A model generated the notes under the pieces. It saw only the letters and a list, made by a program, of their open reading frames with translations, searched no databases and had not been told where the DNA came from. From Paracoccaceae bacterium (GTDB taxonomy: Bacteria > Pseudomonadota > Alphaproteobacteria > Rhodobacterales > Rhodobacteraceae), in NCBI GenBank assembly GCA_023260655.1, contig JALQUU010000001.1, positions 258 through 64,257 of the forward strand: DNA of 64,000 nt, given 5' to 3'. The translations under genes were made by a program, and so were the position numbers. This document shows, piece after piece, positions 1-9,043 of this stretch (positions within the stretch are counted from its first letter, which is position 1; each line of letters starts with the position of its first letter).

Positions 1-14
1 CGCTCTTCCGATCT
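1..14. other. Residual Illumina adapter
   Basis: The first 14 bases, CGCTCTTCCGATCT, are identical to the 3' end of the standard Illumina TruSeq read-1 adapter. This is untrimmed library sequence at a contig end and not genomic DNA. It also shows that the left edge of the window is an assembly end. Confidence 0.95.
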
Positions 15-59
15 GTCGATCTTGCCTTCGAAGTCGATCGTGATGCGGTCGCCAGCCTC
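15..59 (-). other. Chimeric segment resembling trigger factor
   Basis: Read on the minus strand in the aroB frame, this stretch encodes [16 protein letters not shown]. AroB at this point should instead enter its conserved GHTFGHA metal-binding region. The string fits the start of the FKBP-type domain of trigger factor, where families show GDRVTIDF-x-GK-x-DG. The junction probably lies between about 45 and 75, perhaps at a shared AGDR-like sequence. Next to the adapter remnant, the simplest reading is a chimeric read or amplification product at the contig end. Assignment to tig is from memory of the family. Confidence 0.65.
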
Positions 60-776
60 GGCCCAGCCGGTTTCGTCGCGCACGACGATATCGGCTTTCA
101 TCTCGACCGAGCGTTTGACGGCGTAAAGAAGCGCTGAGGGATCGCGGGCGGTGATGGCGGCGGTATTGGCTTCGAGCCATTGGAAGAAGGCAGCATCGCC
201 CAAGAGGCCGTATTTCGCGACTTCGCCGTAGCCCGCGCGGAGATCACGCATGGGAAGGGTGTTCAGCACGTCGATATCGGCCAAAACGAGCGAGGGCTGG
301 TGGAACGCGCCGATCAGGTTCTTGCCATGCGGCGAGTTGATCCCGGTCTTGCCACCGACCGAACTGTCGACTTGCGCGAGCAAAGTGGTGGGGATTTGCA
401 CGAAACGGACGCCGCGGCGGAGCACGGCAGCAGCAAAGCCCACGAGATCGCCGATCACCCCGCCCCCGAGTGCGATGACGATATCGCGGCGTTCGATCTT
501 TTCACCGAGGAGCCATTCGACGGTGCGCGAGAACTCGGGCCAGCCTTTGGTGGATTCGCCTGCGGGCAAAGCGAGCGCAGAATGGGAGATGCCTTGCGCC
601 TCGAGACCCGCTTGCAGGGTTTCGAGATGGAGTGCCGCCACGGTTTCATCAGTGACGATGGCCACGCGCGGGCGCTTCAGGAAAGGGCGGATCAACTCGC
701 CGGCGCGGGGCAGAAGCCCCTGCCCAATCAGCACATCATAGGCGCGATCCCCGAGAGCGACGTGAACGGTTTCCAT
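60..776 (-). CDS. aroB: 3-dehydroquinate synthase, C-terminus cut
   Basis: Second enzyme of the shikimate pathway: closes DAHP to 3-dehydroquinate in the cytoplasm, using NAD and a divalent metal. The minus-strand frame begins [18 protein letters not shown] and shows the NAD-binding [34 protein letters not shown] and GYGEVAKYG. About 240 residues of the usual ~370 are present. The frame then runs into the non-AroB segment at the contig edge, so the GHTFGHA histidines and C-terminus are missing. The start codon overlaps the aroK stop by one base (TGATG), so the two are translationally coupled, as is common for aroKB. Confidence 0.93.
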
Positions 777-1321
777 CAGAGTTCCTCCAAGACATCAGGG
801 CGCGTTTTCAGCGCGGCCACTACGGCAGAAGTGGTATCCTCGACGGACCATTTCGGCTGCACAGCTACCGAAATATCCGCGAGCGCGTAGACCGGCGTGC
901 GCTTTTCATAAAGCGCGGTGAGCGTGCCCTTCGGGTCTGCGGTGCGCAGAAGCGGGCGGGATTCTTTGTGACGCACACGGTTCCAGAGCGTTTCGAGGGG
1001 AGCGTTGAGCCAGACCGAGACGCCAAGACGTGTGATGTTGGTGCGGGTTTCGGCGGACATGAAGGCACCGCCTCCGGTCGAAAGCACACCGTGATGCGAT
1101 TGCAAGAGCCGTTCGATGACTTGGGCTTCGCGCGCACGGAAGAAGGGCTCGCCATCGCGCTCGAAGATTTCGGGGATGGTCATGGCAGCGGCGCGTTCGA
1201 TTTCGGCGTCGCTATCGAGGAACCCGACGTCGAGGCGGTTCGCGAGGGCCTTGCCCACTGCCGATTTCCCTGCCCCCATCATGCCGATCAGCACGATCGT
1301 CTTCTTCACGTTCCAAGCCAT
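776..1321 (-). CDS. aroK: Shikimate kinase
   Basis: Phosphorylates shikimate to shikimate-3-phosphate with ATP in aromatic amino acid synthesis. The 181-residue protein has the usual family length. It shows the P-loop GMMGAGKS (about residues 13-20), the substrate-binding FLDSD, the [10 protein letters not shown] segment, the GGGAF shikimate-binding loop and the RPLL lid region. A purine-rich GGGAGGGG lies about 14 bases before the ATG. It is the first gene of an aroK-aroB operon transcribed toward the left edge and is divergent from the membrane protein at 1452. Confidence 0.96.
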   Translation of the reverse strand: MAWNVKKTIVLIGMMGAGKSAVGKALANRLDVGFLDSDAEIERAAAMTIPEIFERDGEPFFRAREAQVIERLLQSHHGVLSTGGGAFMSAETRTNITRLGVSVWLNAPLETLWNRVRHKESRPLLRTADPKGTLTALYEKRTPVYALADISVAVQPKWSVEDTTSAVVAALKTRPDVLEEL

Positions 1322-1451
1322 ACGCCGCGTCGCCCCTCCCGGCCCTTTTCGCCGATTTTCGCCGGTTGCGGATGAATGACGTGAACTTGCTGGAAAGGCT
1401 AGTTATAAAGTGGCACATAATCGCGACAAAACAGGCAGGACGCAGCAAAAT

Positions 1452-1601
1452 ATGGGACGTATCGTAAAATGGCTCTTCATTCTCGCTCTATTGGGAATGC
1501 TGGCACTCGTCATTTACGCCTTCGCCGGGCCGTTCCTCGGGGCGGACTTCTCGGCCCCACAGAGCGAAACGCGGCAGAAAGTGATCCTCGATGGGCAGTA
1601 A
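1452..1601 (+). CDS. Small single-pass membrane protein
   Basis: The 49-residue protein starts MGRIVKWLF and has one hydrophobic helix (about residues 5-25), then a short polar tail containing SAPQSETRQKV. I prefer the ATG at 1452 to the in-frame ATG at 1410 because the first 14 residues of the longer form are polar and unlike a membrane protein start, whereas MGRIVKWLF resembles small membrane proteins I recall upstream of xerD in Rhodobacterales. The 3' end overlaps the next gene by 11 bases, so the two are probably co-translated. Function unknown. Confidence 0.7.
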   Translation: MGRIVKWLFILALLGMLALVIYAFAGPFLGADFSAPQSETRQKVILDGQ

Positions 1602-3141
1602 GCGGGGCCTCGCCCTTGCTTTTTTGATCCTATCCTCTGGAACGGCCTCGGCCGAAGCGCCGCTTTCGGCCATTGACTGGCTGACGCGCCCTGCTCCCGC
1701 GCCGGTGGTGAAACCGCCAGCCTCTGATCCTGCACGACCTGCCGAACCTCCCATTTCCAAGTCGGCGACAGCCCCTGACGTGACTGTCGCGCCTTTGGGC
1801 GGGGAAACTTTCAACGCGGTCGGTCTGCTTGCCCCTTCAGTGACGGGCTTGCCGGTTTCGCTCTGGCAATCCAGCAAGGCCGAAGACCTGACACGGCTGG
1901 TGGCGGCGCAGAAGGTCGACACGCATCCCTCGATGCAGTCTTTGCTATACACGCTTCTTTTGGCGGAAGCGGCTGCCCCGCATGATGCAAAACTGAACGC
2001 GGAGTTCCTGCAATCGCGCGTGCGGACGCTGATTTCGCTCGGCGGCGTGGAACCGGCTCAGGCGATGCTCGATCCGGTGGCGACGCGGGCGCCGGAGCTA
2101 TTCCAGCTCTGGTTCGATGCAACGCTTTTGACAGGTGACGAGGATAAGGCCTGTGCTGCGCTCAATCGGGACACGGCACTTTCCCAAAGCTATGCGGCCC
2201 GAATTTACTGCCTTGCGCGCGGTGGCGATTGGAATACGGCGGCCCTGACCTTTGACACGGCACGGACACTTGGGCTTTTAACGAGCAGCGAAATCTCGCT
2301 CTTGCAGCACTTCCTTGACCCCGAAGAGTTCGAAGGCGAGCCGCTGCCCCTTGCGCCGGTCCGGCCCACACCTTTGACGTTCCGGCTTTACGAGGCGGTG
2401 GGCGAGCCTTTGAGCACGCTTACCCTGCCCCGCGCCTTCGCCGTAGCGGACCTCCGCGATACCTCTGGTTGGAAGGCGCAGATCGAAGCGGCGGAACGGC
2501 TTGCGCGTACGGGGGCGCTTTCGGAGAACCGATTGCTCGGGCTTTACACCGAGCGCCGCCCGGCGGCGTCGGGGGGTATTTGGGATCGGGTCTCGGCGAT
2601 GCAGCGCTTCGATGCGGCTATCGCGGAGAATAATCTGAATTCGATAGCCGTAACCCTGCCCCGCGCTTGGGCTTCTATGGAAGCGGCGCGGTTGGAAGAT
2701 GCTTTCGCGCGGGCCTATGCGCCGAAACTTCTGGAGATGGACATAACGAAGGGGCCGGGCGAATTGGCCTATCGTGTGCTCCTCCTCTCGCCTCAATACG
2801 AGGAAGCGGCGGTTCGGTTCGGGGACGCGTTTCCGGCGCGAGCTTTCGAGACGGCACTGGCCAAGGGCGATTTGGCGGATGTGAACGGACATGACGAGCT
2901 TGAGGGCGCAATCAAGATGGGGTTCTCGGTCGAGAGCAAAGTGCCTGCGGACATCGAAGCACTCCTTGGCGAAGGCAAGTTGGGCGAAGCAATCCTGACG
3001 ACGATGCTCCGGTTCCAGACCGGCGCGGCGGGGGAACCCACGGCCTTGCAAGGGGCTTTGGCGGCGTTCCGGGCGCTCGGGCTTGAGGAAACCGCGCGGC
3101 GATCGGCCTTGGAGGTGCAGCTTTTGAGGCGGGGCGTCTGA
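1591..3141 (+). CDS. Exported alpha-helical protein, unknown function
   Basis: A 516-residue protein with a clear Sec signal peptide (MGSKRGLALAFLILSSGTASA), a proline-rich linker (about residues 35-65) and a long Ala/Leu-rich helical body resembling TPR/HEAT-like solenoids, although I cannot define repeats by eye. I recognise it only as a conserved exported protein found before xerD in Rhodobacteraceae. It overlaps the small membrane protein at its 5' end, and its stop overlaps the xerD start by one base (TGATG). The three genes therefore form one translationally coupled operon. Confidence 0.8.
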   Translation: MGSKRGLALAFLILSSGTASAEAPLSAIDWLTRPAPAPVVKPPASDPARPAEPPISKSATAPDVTVAPLGGETFNAVGLLAPSVTGLPVSLWQSSKAEDLTRLVAAQKVDTHPSMQSLLYTLLLAEAAAPHDAKLNAEFLQSRVRTLISLGGVEPAQAMLDPVATRAPELFQLWFDATLLTGDEDKACAALNRDTALSQSYAARIYCLARGGDWNTAALTFDTARTLGLLTSSEISLLQHFLDPEEFEGEPLPLAPVRPTPLTFRLYEAVGEPLSTLTLPRAFAVADLRDTSGWKAQIEAAERLARTGALSENRLLGLYTERRPAASGGIWDRVSAMQRFDAAIAENNLNSIAVTLPRAWASMEAARLEDAFARAYAPKLLEMDITKGPGELAYRVLLLSPQYEEAAVRFGDAFPARAFETALAKGDLADVNGHDELEGAIKMGFSVESKVPADIEALLGEGKLGEAILTTMLRFQTGAAGEPTALQGALAAFRALGLEETARRSALEVQLLRRGV

Positions 3142-4067
3142 TGCAGGGCGCCCAGTATATTTCCACATTTCTTGAGGCGCGGGCGGCGGAAACGGGGGCG
3201 GCGTGGAACACGCTTCTGGCCTATGGGCGCGACTTGAAGGATTTCCTCGACTTTCTTTTGCGGCGGAACTCCGGATTGGTGGAGGCTACGCGCGACGATA
3301 TCGAGCGCTACATCATTCTGTGCGAGGCGGATGGGATGAGCGTGGCGACGCGCGCGCGGCGGCTCTCGTCGATCAAGAGCTTCTATCGCTTCGCCTATGA
3401 GGAAGGTTGGCGGGAGGACAATCCTACACTCGCCATTTCCGGACCGGGAAAAACGCGGAAGCTGCCGAAAACGCTGGGCGTTGCGGATGTGGGGCGTTTG
3501 TTGGAGGCGGCGCGTTCTTTCGGGCGCACCGACGAAGACAAACTGCGGATGACCTGCCTGATGGAGCTTCTCTATGCCACGGGCATGCGGGTGAGCGAGT
3601 TGGTGGGCTTGCCGCTGATGGCGGCGAAGGGCGATCCGGCGATGCTTCTGGTGCGCGGTAAGGGCAACAAGGAGCGGATGGTGCCGCTTTCGCCCCCTGC
3701 CCGTTTGGCGTTGCAAACCTGGGCGGCGATCCGGGAAGCGACGGAGGAAACGGCACGGGTCGAGAAGCGGCCTGCGAATAAGTTCCTGTTTCCGTCGCGG
3801 GCGAAGTCCGGCCATCTGTCGCGAGAGGGGTTTTACCTCAGCTTAAAGGAACTGGCCGTGAAGGCCGGAGTTTCACCGGAAACCGTAACCCCGCACCGCT
3901 TGCGGCATGCATTCGCCACGCACCTTTTGGAAAACGGTGCGGATTTGCGGGTGATCCAGACGCTACTCGGGCATGCAGATGTGTCGACCACCGAGATTTA
4001 CACGCATGTGCTGGAAGAGCGGCTGAAAAACTTGGTGCTGAAGCATCACCCTTTGGCAGACGAGTAG
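3141..4067 (+). CDS. xerD: Tyrosine recombinase XerD
   Basis: Site-specific recombinase that, with XerC, resolves chromosome dimers at dif during division. The 308 residues comprise an N-terminal SAM-like DNA-binding domain (about 1-90) and a C-terminal catalytic domain. Catalytic residues are visible: Arg in GMRVSEL, Lys in GKGNKER, His-x-x-Arg in TPHRLRHAF, His in LLGHADVST and the nucleophilic Tyr in EIYTHV. The AFATHLLENGADLRVIQ stretch is typical of XerD. Housekeeping neighbours and operonic coupling argue against a mobile-element integrase. The 3' end overlaps the convergent metallophosphoesterase by 22 bp. Confidence 0.92.
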   Translation: MQGAQYISTFLEARAAETGAAWNTLLAYGRDLKDFLDFLLRRNSGLVEATRDDIERYIILCEADGMSVATRARRLSSIKSFYRFAYEEGWREDNPTLAISGPGKTRKLPKTLGVADVGRLLEAARSFGRTDEDKLRMTCLMELLYATGMRVSELVGLPLMAAKGDPAMLLVRGKGNKERMVPLSPPARLALQTWAAIREATEETARVEKRPANKFLFPSRAKSGHLSREGFYLSLKELAVKAGVSPETVTPHRLRHAFATHLLENGADLRVIQTLLGHADVSTTEIYTHVLEERLKNLVLKHHPLADE

Positions 4068-4849
4068 CGTCGCATTTCGGGGGGGAGAACATCCTCGGAA
4101 GGCCAGTAGCCCGAGAGAAGCGCCTTATCATAGCCTTGAGAAAGCCCTGCGGCTTGCATTGCAGCGGCGGCTTCGCTGGCGGGATAGGCGAGGCGCTCGA
4201 AGATGACGCCTGTTGGCGTTAGTCGGGCATAGCGCGTTTCGGCGCGGCCATCGTGCGGGGGCATGCCGAGGGCGCCTGCGTTGATCCAGTCGGTTGCGCC
4301 GATGCGGCGGTGGAAAGCCACGCCGGAATGGCCCGCGAGAACCAGATCGACGGGGCCAAGGGAAGTGTTCAGGGCGGCAAGTTCCTCTTCGAACGCGCTT
4401 TCAGGCGATGTAGGAAAGAGGAAGCGGGCGACATCGGTGACGCCGCCATGGATCGCCACGCCCTTTCGCCCGTGAAAGGTGAAGGTTGCAAGGTCTGGCA
4501 AGGAGACCATCCATTGCCGATCCTCCTCCCCGATCCGGGCATTGGCATGCGCATACCACGCGGCGGAAAGGCGGTCGCACAGCGTGCCTTCGTCAAACCC
4601 GCATCCGCAATCGAGCGCGTTTGCGGCAAGTTGCACTTCAACGTTTCCGGCGATGCTGCGGATATGGGAGGCGCGAAAAGCCGCAACGGTTTCAGCGGCC
4701 TCTGCGCCATAGGCAACAATATCGCCGGTGCAGAGGACCGACGCGCCATTGGCGATCTGCAAGAACGACTGGAAGGCGCGCAAATTCGAGTAGAGCCCAC
4801 CGATCACCAGCAACTCGCCAGAGATGTTGCCCCAATCCTCGACACGCAC
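4046..4849 (-). CDS. Divergent calcineurin-like metallophosphoesterase
   Basis: A 267-residue protein with the outline of the YfcE-type metallophosphoesterase fold: TGDIVAYG (about residues 41-48), AGNVE (about 67-71), IHGGVTD and LAGHSG near the C-terminal metal site, and a closing NAGALG. The first metal motif, normally D-x-H, reads VIGGLYSN, and the GNH motif reads GNV, so several metal ligands are absent. I recall Rhodobacteraceae homologues with the same first-motif change, so it may be a lineage feature. Whether it hydrolyses phosphodiesters is uncertain. Divergent from the CorC-like gene. Confidence 0.8.
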   Translation of the reverse strand: MRVEDWGNISGELLVIGGLYSNLRAFQSFLQIANGASVLCTGDIVAYGAEAAETVAAFRASHIRSIAGNVEVQLAANALDCGCGFDEGTLCDRLSAAWYAHANARIGEEDRQWMVSLPDLATFTFHGRKGVAIHGGVTDVARFLFPTSPESAFEEELAALNTSLGPVDLVLAGHSGVAFHRRIGATDWINAGALGMPPHDGRAETRYARLTPTGVIFERLAYPASEAAAAMQAAGLSQGYDKALLSGYWPSEDVLPPEMRRYSSAKG

Positions 4850-4945
4850 GTGAATCGCTCCTTGCCTCGCCGCCCGCCCTTGAACCCAAGGGGCGTCGGG
4901 CCCATAACCTGATGGCTAGACTATCCGAAGACAGGAGAGAAGAAA

Positions 4946-6247
4946 GTGGACATTACGGCGCTCGATGCTGCGTTCTGGACGACAGCAGCGGTTATCGTCG
5001 GGCTATTGGTCCTCTCGGCGTTTTTCTCCGGTTCGGAAACGGCGCTGACGGCAGCGTCGCGCGGGAAATTGAAAGCTCAGGCTGAGAAAGGATCGCGCGG
5101 AGCGGAACGCGCTTTGAAGATTACCGAGGATAACGAGCGCCTGATCGGGTCCGTCCTTCTGGGCAATAACATCGTCAATATCCTCTCGGCCTCCTTGGCG
5201 ACGGCGCTTTTCACGCGGCTCTTCGGCGAGTCCGGTGTGGCGCTGGCGACGATGGTGATGACGGCCTTGGTTCTGATCTTCTCCGAGGTGCTCCCGAAAA
5301 CCTACGCGATCACCAATGCCGAACAGGCGGCGGCGATGGTATCTTGGCCGATCCGGCTGGTGGTTCTGGTGTTCTCGCCTCCGGTGACGGCTGTGCGCTG
5401 GCTGGTCCGCGGGATCCTTTCGGTGTTCGGGATCAATGCGGACCCTGAAGGCAACATCCTTGCCGTCCGGGAAGAGATCGCGGGCGCGCTTTCCTTGGGG
5501 CAATCTGAAGGACTGGTGGAAAAGGAAGATCGTGACCGCATTCTTGGTGCGCTTGATCTGGCCGAGCGGACAGTGGAAGAGATCATGAAGCACCGCTCGG
5601 AAATCCGTATGTTGAACGCGGATACGCCGCCCGAGGAATTGCTCGCGGAAATCCTGCAAAGCCCGCATACGCGCCTGCCGATCTGGAAGGATGACCCTGA
5701 CAACATCGTGGGCGTCGCCCATGCGAAGGACGTGCTGCGCGGGATGCACAAGCTGATGTTCAGCCCGACACCGGGCAAGAACGGGATTGCCGATTTCAAT
5801 ATTCTCGACGTGGTGATGAAGCCTTATTTCATTCCAGACACCACAACGCTGGACGAACAGATGCGCCAGTTCCTGCGCCGTCGCACCCATTTCGCGCTGG
5901 TGGTGGACGAGTATGGCAGCCTTGAGGGCCTGATCACGCTTGAGGATATCCTCGAAGAGATCGTGGGCGAGATCACTGACGAGTTCGATCCGGCTGCCGA
6001 TGCTGCGTTGAAGATGAGCGAGGACGGAACCTATTCCATCGAGGGTGCCATGACGATCCGCGACCTCAATCGCGCGATGGACTGGGCCCTGCCGGATGAC
6101 GAAGCCAACACGGTGGCGGGATTGGTGATCCACGAGGCACAGATGATCCCGACTGTTGGTCAGGTGTTCAGCTTCCATGGCTTCCTCTTCGAAGTGGCCG
6201 GAAAGAAAGACAACCGGATCACGAAGTTGAAGATCAAGCCGCTCTGA
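4946..6247 (+). CDS. CNNM/CorC-HlyC family membrane protein
   Basis: A 433-residue integral membrane protein of the CorC/HlyC (CNNM, magnesium/cobalt efflux) family. An N-terminal DUF21 domain with about four membrane helices (roughly residues 10-150, including SAFFSGSETALTAASRGKL) is followed by a CBS pair (about 205-330; DEYGSLEGLITLEDILEE) and a C-terminal CorC_HlyC domain (about 345-430). Translation starts at GTG 4946, supported by AGGAGA nine bases upstream; no ATG fits. Old annotations call this hemolysin, but metal transport or sensing is the better guess. Confidence 0.92.
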   Translation: MDITALDAAFWTTAAVIVGLLVLSAFFSGSETALTAASRGKLKAQAEKGSRGAERALKITEDNERLIGSVLLGNNIVNILSASLATALFTRLFGESGVALATMVMTALVLIFSEVLPKTYAITNAEQAAAMVSWPIRLVVLVFSPPVTAVRWLVRGILSVFGINADPEGNILAVREEIAGALSLGQSEGLVEKEDRDRILGALDLAERTVEEIMKHRSEIRMLNADTPPEELLAEILQSPHTRLPIWKDDPDNIVGVAHAKDVLRGMHKLMFSPTPGKNGIADFNILDVVMKPYFIPDTTTLDEQMRQFLRRRTHFALVVDEYGSLEGLITLEDILEEIVGEITDEFDPAADAALKMSEDGTYSIEGAMTIRDLNRAMDWALPDDEANTVAGLVIHEAQMIPTVGQVFSFHGFLFEVAGKKDNRITKLKIKPL

Positions 6248-6252
6248 GCGCT

Positions 6253-6855
6253 TTAGCTGCCCAGAATAACCCGCACATAAATTCGCGTTTCGTTATAGGG
6301 TGGCACGCCTTTGTGCTTTTCCACTGCTGCGGGCCCCGCATTGTAGGCTGCGAGCGCCAAGCGCCACGAGCCGAACTTCTTGTATTGCTGCGCGAGATAG
6401 CGGGCGCCGCCTTCAAGGTTCTGGAAGGGATCATGCGGATCGACGCCGAGTCTCGCAGCCGTTGCGGGCATCAACTGGGCGAGCCCAATTGCCCCTTTGT
6501 TGCTGCGCGCGGCGGAGTTGAAGCCCGATTCCTGATGGACGAGACGCAAGAACAGGTCTTCGGGAACGTCATGGCGGCGGGCGGCATCTTTGGCCATCGC
6601 GAGATAAGGCCCGCGATATTTGCCACGATACGCTTTGAGCGGGCCTTCCGTGCCATCACCCCACTTGGTCGGGGTGTGCACCGACGGTGGTTGGAGGCGA
6701 ACGGAAGAGTTGTATTGGCTCGCGGCGCGCGTATCGAGAACTTTGGTCTGGGTTTTGAACAGCTTATTGCGATATTTCGACGACAAGACGTCTGCCTGAG
6801 CGGTCCCAGCTAGCAGCATGGCGACCATGGCACTGGATACCAGCCAGTGTTTCAT
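6253..6855 (-). CDS. Lytic transglycosylase, SLT domain
   Basis: Periplasmic muramidase that cleaves peptidoglycan glycan strands with 1,6-anhydro product formation. From the ATG at 6855 it is 200 residues with a signal peptide ([21 protein letters not shown]). The SLT domain contains the catalytic Glu in [31 protein letters not shown] and [12 protein letters not shown] longer TTG start exists at 6873, but AAGGACA lies about nine bases before the 6855 ATG. Convergent with, and almost touching, the CorC-like gene. Confidence 0.92.
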   Translation of the reverse strand: MKHWLVSSAMVAMLLAGTAQADVLSSKYRNKLFKTQTKVLDTRAASQYNSSVRLQPPSVHTPTKWGDGTEGPLKAYRGKYRGPYLAMAKDAARRHDVPEDLFLRLVHQESGFNSAARSNKGAIGLAQLMPATAARLGVDPHDPFQNLEGGARYLAQQYKKFGSWRLALAAYNAGPAAVEKHKGVPPYNETRIYVRVILGS

Positions 6856-6938
6856 GGATCGGTTGTCCTTCAAAAGCCCACTTACCGCGCAGTTTTTAGC
6901 CCAAAACCTTCGGCTTTTCCATCCCGTGAGTACCAGCG

Positions 6939-7454
6939 CTAGTCTTTGAGCAAAGGAGCGCCCATGAGGTCTTCGATGAATAGACTGACCAATTCGCCGC
7001 GGCTGGAAACGCCCGCTTTACGGTAGATGGCGTTGAGATGGGCTTTGACTGTCCCCTCGGCCGAGCCACGAAGGCGCGCCACCTCGGAAATCGGGGCCCC
7101 TTTGATTGTGAAGGTGGCGACGTCCTGCTCTGCGGGGGTCAGCCCCCATGCCGTAAAGTAGCCTTCTATGACGTCGTTCAGCGCACCTGACGCCACGCCC
7201 AAGCTACGCGCCATCCGCTCTTGCTGGCGCAGGAGCGAAAAGAGCACACGAACCTCGATCACCACTCCGATCAGAAGCCCGAATGCCGCGATGGTTTCGA
7301 CGACCAGATGGAAATCCATGCCCAAGAGCCCGACATCGACGAAATCGCGCAGCGCATCGGAGAGGAAGAACACCGCGCAAAGTACTTGAACGATAATCAA
7401 GGCCCCAAGCGCCAAAGGCAGCCGCTTGGATGCTGGTTTACCCTGCAAGGTCAT
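6939..7454 (-). CDS. Membrane-anchored LuxR-type HTH regulator
   Basis: A 171-residue protein with two N-terminal hydrophobic helices (about residues 13-35 and 48-75), a short helical linker ([12 protein letters not shown]) and a C-terminal LuxR/NarL-type helix-turn-helix ([18 protein letters not shown], then [17 protein letters not shown]). There is no receiver domain, so signal input is probably through the membrane. Its ATG overlaps the stop of the cytochrome b561 gene (ATGA), so the two are translationally coupled; I infer that it senses the redox state of that cytochrome or the quinone pool. A longer in-frame ORF up to 7880 is only a shadow of the cytochrome gene. Confidence 0.85.
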   Translation of the reverse strand: MTLQGKPASKRLPLALGALIIVQVLCAVFFLSDALRDFVDVGLLGMDFHLVVETIAAFGLLIGVVIEVRVLFSLLRQQERMARSLGVASGALNDVIEGYFTAWGLTPAEQDVATFTIKGAPISEVARLRGSAEGTVKAHLNAIYRKAGVSSRGELVSLFIEDLMGAPLLKD

Positions 7455-7990
7455 TCCGCCGCCTTCCCGAAAGCGGGAACTGTTTTGCGGCCTGTGATCA
7501 TCGCTTTCACCATGTTCACCTTTCCCAAACGGCTTTCGAGTATGACACCGCCAACATGGGCCGCGACAGAAATCCATGCCCATGCCACGAGGAGTTCGTG
7601 GACTTCCTCGACCCAACCCACGCCCCAGAAAGCCGTTGTGGTCATGAGCCATCCCGATAAGCCTAAAAGCAGCATCGATGCCCAAAGATTGTAGATCATC
7701 CACGCACCAAGCGGCGTGTGACCCATCCGCAAATGGTTGCGTTGGTGGGCGATGTCGGAGAGTTGGTCGAGCGCGCCAGAAACGGAGAGCGGAAAGTCTT
7801 TTAAGCGCGCATGTTTCGAACCGGCGAAGCCCCAGAACACGCGGACCAGAACGACGCCGACAACCGCATAGCCGATCCATTGGTGCAGTTTGCCGTCTTC
7901 ATCGGTCAGAAGTGCGTTCGTGACGAAAAAGGCGGCCATCGACCAATGCGCGAGGCGCACCAGAGGATCCCAGACTTTGAGAGTTTGCAT
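7451..7990 (-). CDS. Cytochrome b561-type membrane protein
   Basis: A 179-residue, four-helix cytochrome b561 / Ni-hydrogenase b-type subunit. Likely haem-ligand histidines are in RLAHWSM, LHQWIGY, GHTPLGAWM, EVHELL and AAHVGGV. The protein would carry electrons between the quinone pool and a periplasmic partner. The ATG at 7990 is preceded by a near-perfect AAAGGAGGTG, which rules out the upstream in-frame starts. It sits between a PepSY-domain gene and a co-translated membrane HTH regulator. No dihaem cytochrome c partner is present. Confidence 0.9.
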   Translation of the reverse strand: MQTLKVWDPLVRLAHWSMAAFFVTNALLTDEDGKLHQWIGYAVVGVVLVRVFWGFAGSKHARLKDFPLSVSGALDQLSDIAHQRNHLRMGHTPLGAWMIYNLWASMLLLGLSGWLMTTTAFWGVGWVEEVHELLVAWAWISVAAHVGGVILESRLGKVNMVKAMITGRKTVPAFGKAAE

Positions 7991-8047
7991 TCGTGACACC
8001 TCCTTTGGTGGCCCAAGGCACATGGGGGCACCTCGGGCAAAAGCCGA

Positions 8048-8305
8048 TCAATCCGACGTTTTGGTGCGGGTGATGGTGAGATCAGGGGCGAGATAGAGTT
8101 CGAGCTTCTTGCCATCTTTCAGGGCGTAGACCTCGATCTCTCCGTCTTCCATCTCGATCTTGCGAACGTCGTAGCCTTCTGCGGTCAGCTTCGTGGTGAT
8201 TTCCGCGCGTTTCGCATCGTCGAGCGGCTGGTTGTCGCTGGAGGCGAATGCTGCCCCCGAGATGAGAGCGAAGGAAAGTGCGAAGGGGATAATAAGCGAT
8301 TTCAT
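8048..8305 (-). CDS. Exported PepSY-domain protein
   Basis: A small periplasmic protein of 85 residues: signal peptide (MKSLIIPFALSFALISGAAFA) followed by one PepSY-like domain (LTAEGYDVRKIEMEDGEIEVY). PepSY domains often modulate partner membrane proteins or proteases. In this operon it probably works with the cytochrome b561, whose gene follows after about 57 bases. The ATG at 8305 is chosen over 8320 because AAAGGT lies a few bases upstream and the longer form has no ribosome binding site. Confidence 0.85.
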   Translation of the reverse strand: MKSLIIPFALSFALISGAAFASSDNQPLDDAKRAEITTKLTAEGYDVRKIEMEDGEIEVYALKDGKKLELYLAPDLTITRTKTSD

Positions 8306-8539
8306 GGAACGACCTTTCATGTCAGCGCGGCGGGTTGGAGGACTAAGTTTGTGCCGCGATAGTAGAGAGGTGGAGGAACCGCCCCGCCCTGACTATTGGA
8401 CGGAGGTTCGAGAGGAGCCCTATCCGAGGATCTAAACCAAGGTTTAGGAAGCTCCCTGAAAATTTTTGTCGAAGTTTACCTTTTCTTCAACGGCAATGGG
8501 TGATGTAAGGAGCGTAACAAAGAACCTAGGGAGGCTGGC

Positions 8540-9040
8540 ATGGCTGGATCGGTAAACAAGGTGATCTTGGTTGGTAACCTCGGGCGCGATCCTGAGGTGC
8601 GCTCTTTCCAGAACGGCGGCAAAGTCTGCAATCTGCGGATCGCAACTTCGGAAACATGGCGCGACCGCAATTCCGGCGAGCGCAAGGAAAAGACCGAATG
8701 GCATTCGGTTGCTATTTTCTCGGAACCGCTCGCACGGATCGCGGAGCAGTATCTGCGCAAGGGATCGAAGGTTTACATCGAAGGCGCGCTGGAAACACGG
8801 AAGTGGCAAGACCAGTCGGGTCAGGAACGCTACACGACGGAAGTCGTGCTGCGCCCCTACCGTGGCGAGCTGACGCTGCTGGATGGCCGTGACGGCGGCG
8901 GCAGCGGCGGTGGTGATCGCGGCGGATATGGTGGCGATTACGGTGGGGATTACGGTGGCGGCTACGATTCTGGCCCTTCACCTGCCAGCGGTGGCGGGTC
9001 GCGCCCGAGCCGCGATATCGACGACGACATTCCGTTCTGA
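8540..9040 (+). CDS. ssb: Single-stranded DNA-binding protein
   Basis: Coats single-stranded DNA in replication, repair and recombination and recruits partners through its tail. The 166-residue protein has an OB fold (about 1-110; [41 protein letters not shown]), a Gly/Tyr-rich flexible linker and the acidic C-terminal DIDDDIPF. The start is set by AGGGAGG before ATG 8540. I found no GTTC-N7-GTTC box upstream. A strong terminator follows directly. Confidence 0.98.
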   Translation: MAGSVNKVILVGNLGRDPEVRSFQNGGKVCNLRIATSETWRDRNSGERKEKTEWHSVAIFSEPLARIAEQYLRKGSKVYIEGALETRKWQDQSGQERYTTEVVLRPYRGELTLLDGRDGGGSGGGDRGGYGGDYGGDYGGGYDSGPSPASGGGSRPSRDIDDDIPF

Positions 9041-9043
9041 GCC

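Noticed and set aside
3141..4067. Tyrosine recombinase as sign of a mobile element
   Set aside because: Sequence is XerD-like and the gene is coupled to conserved chromosomal neighbours; no att repeats or phage genes nearby.
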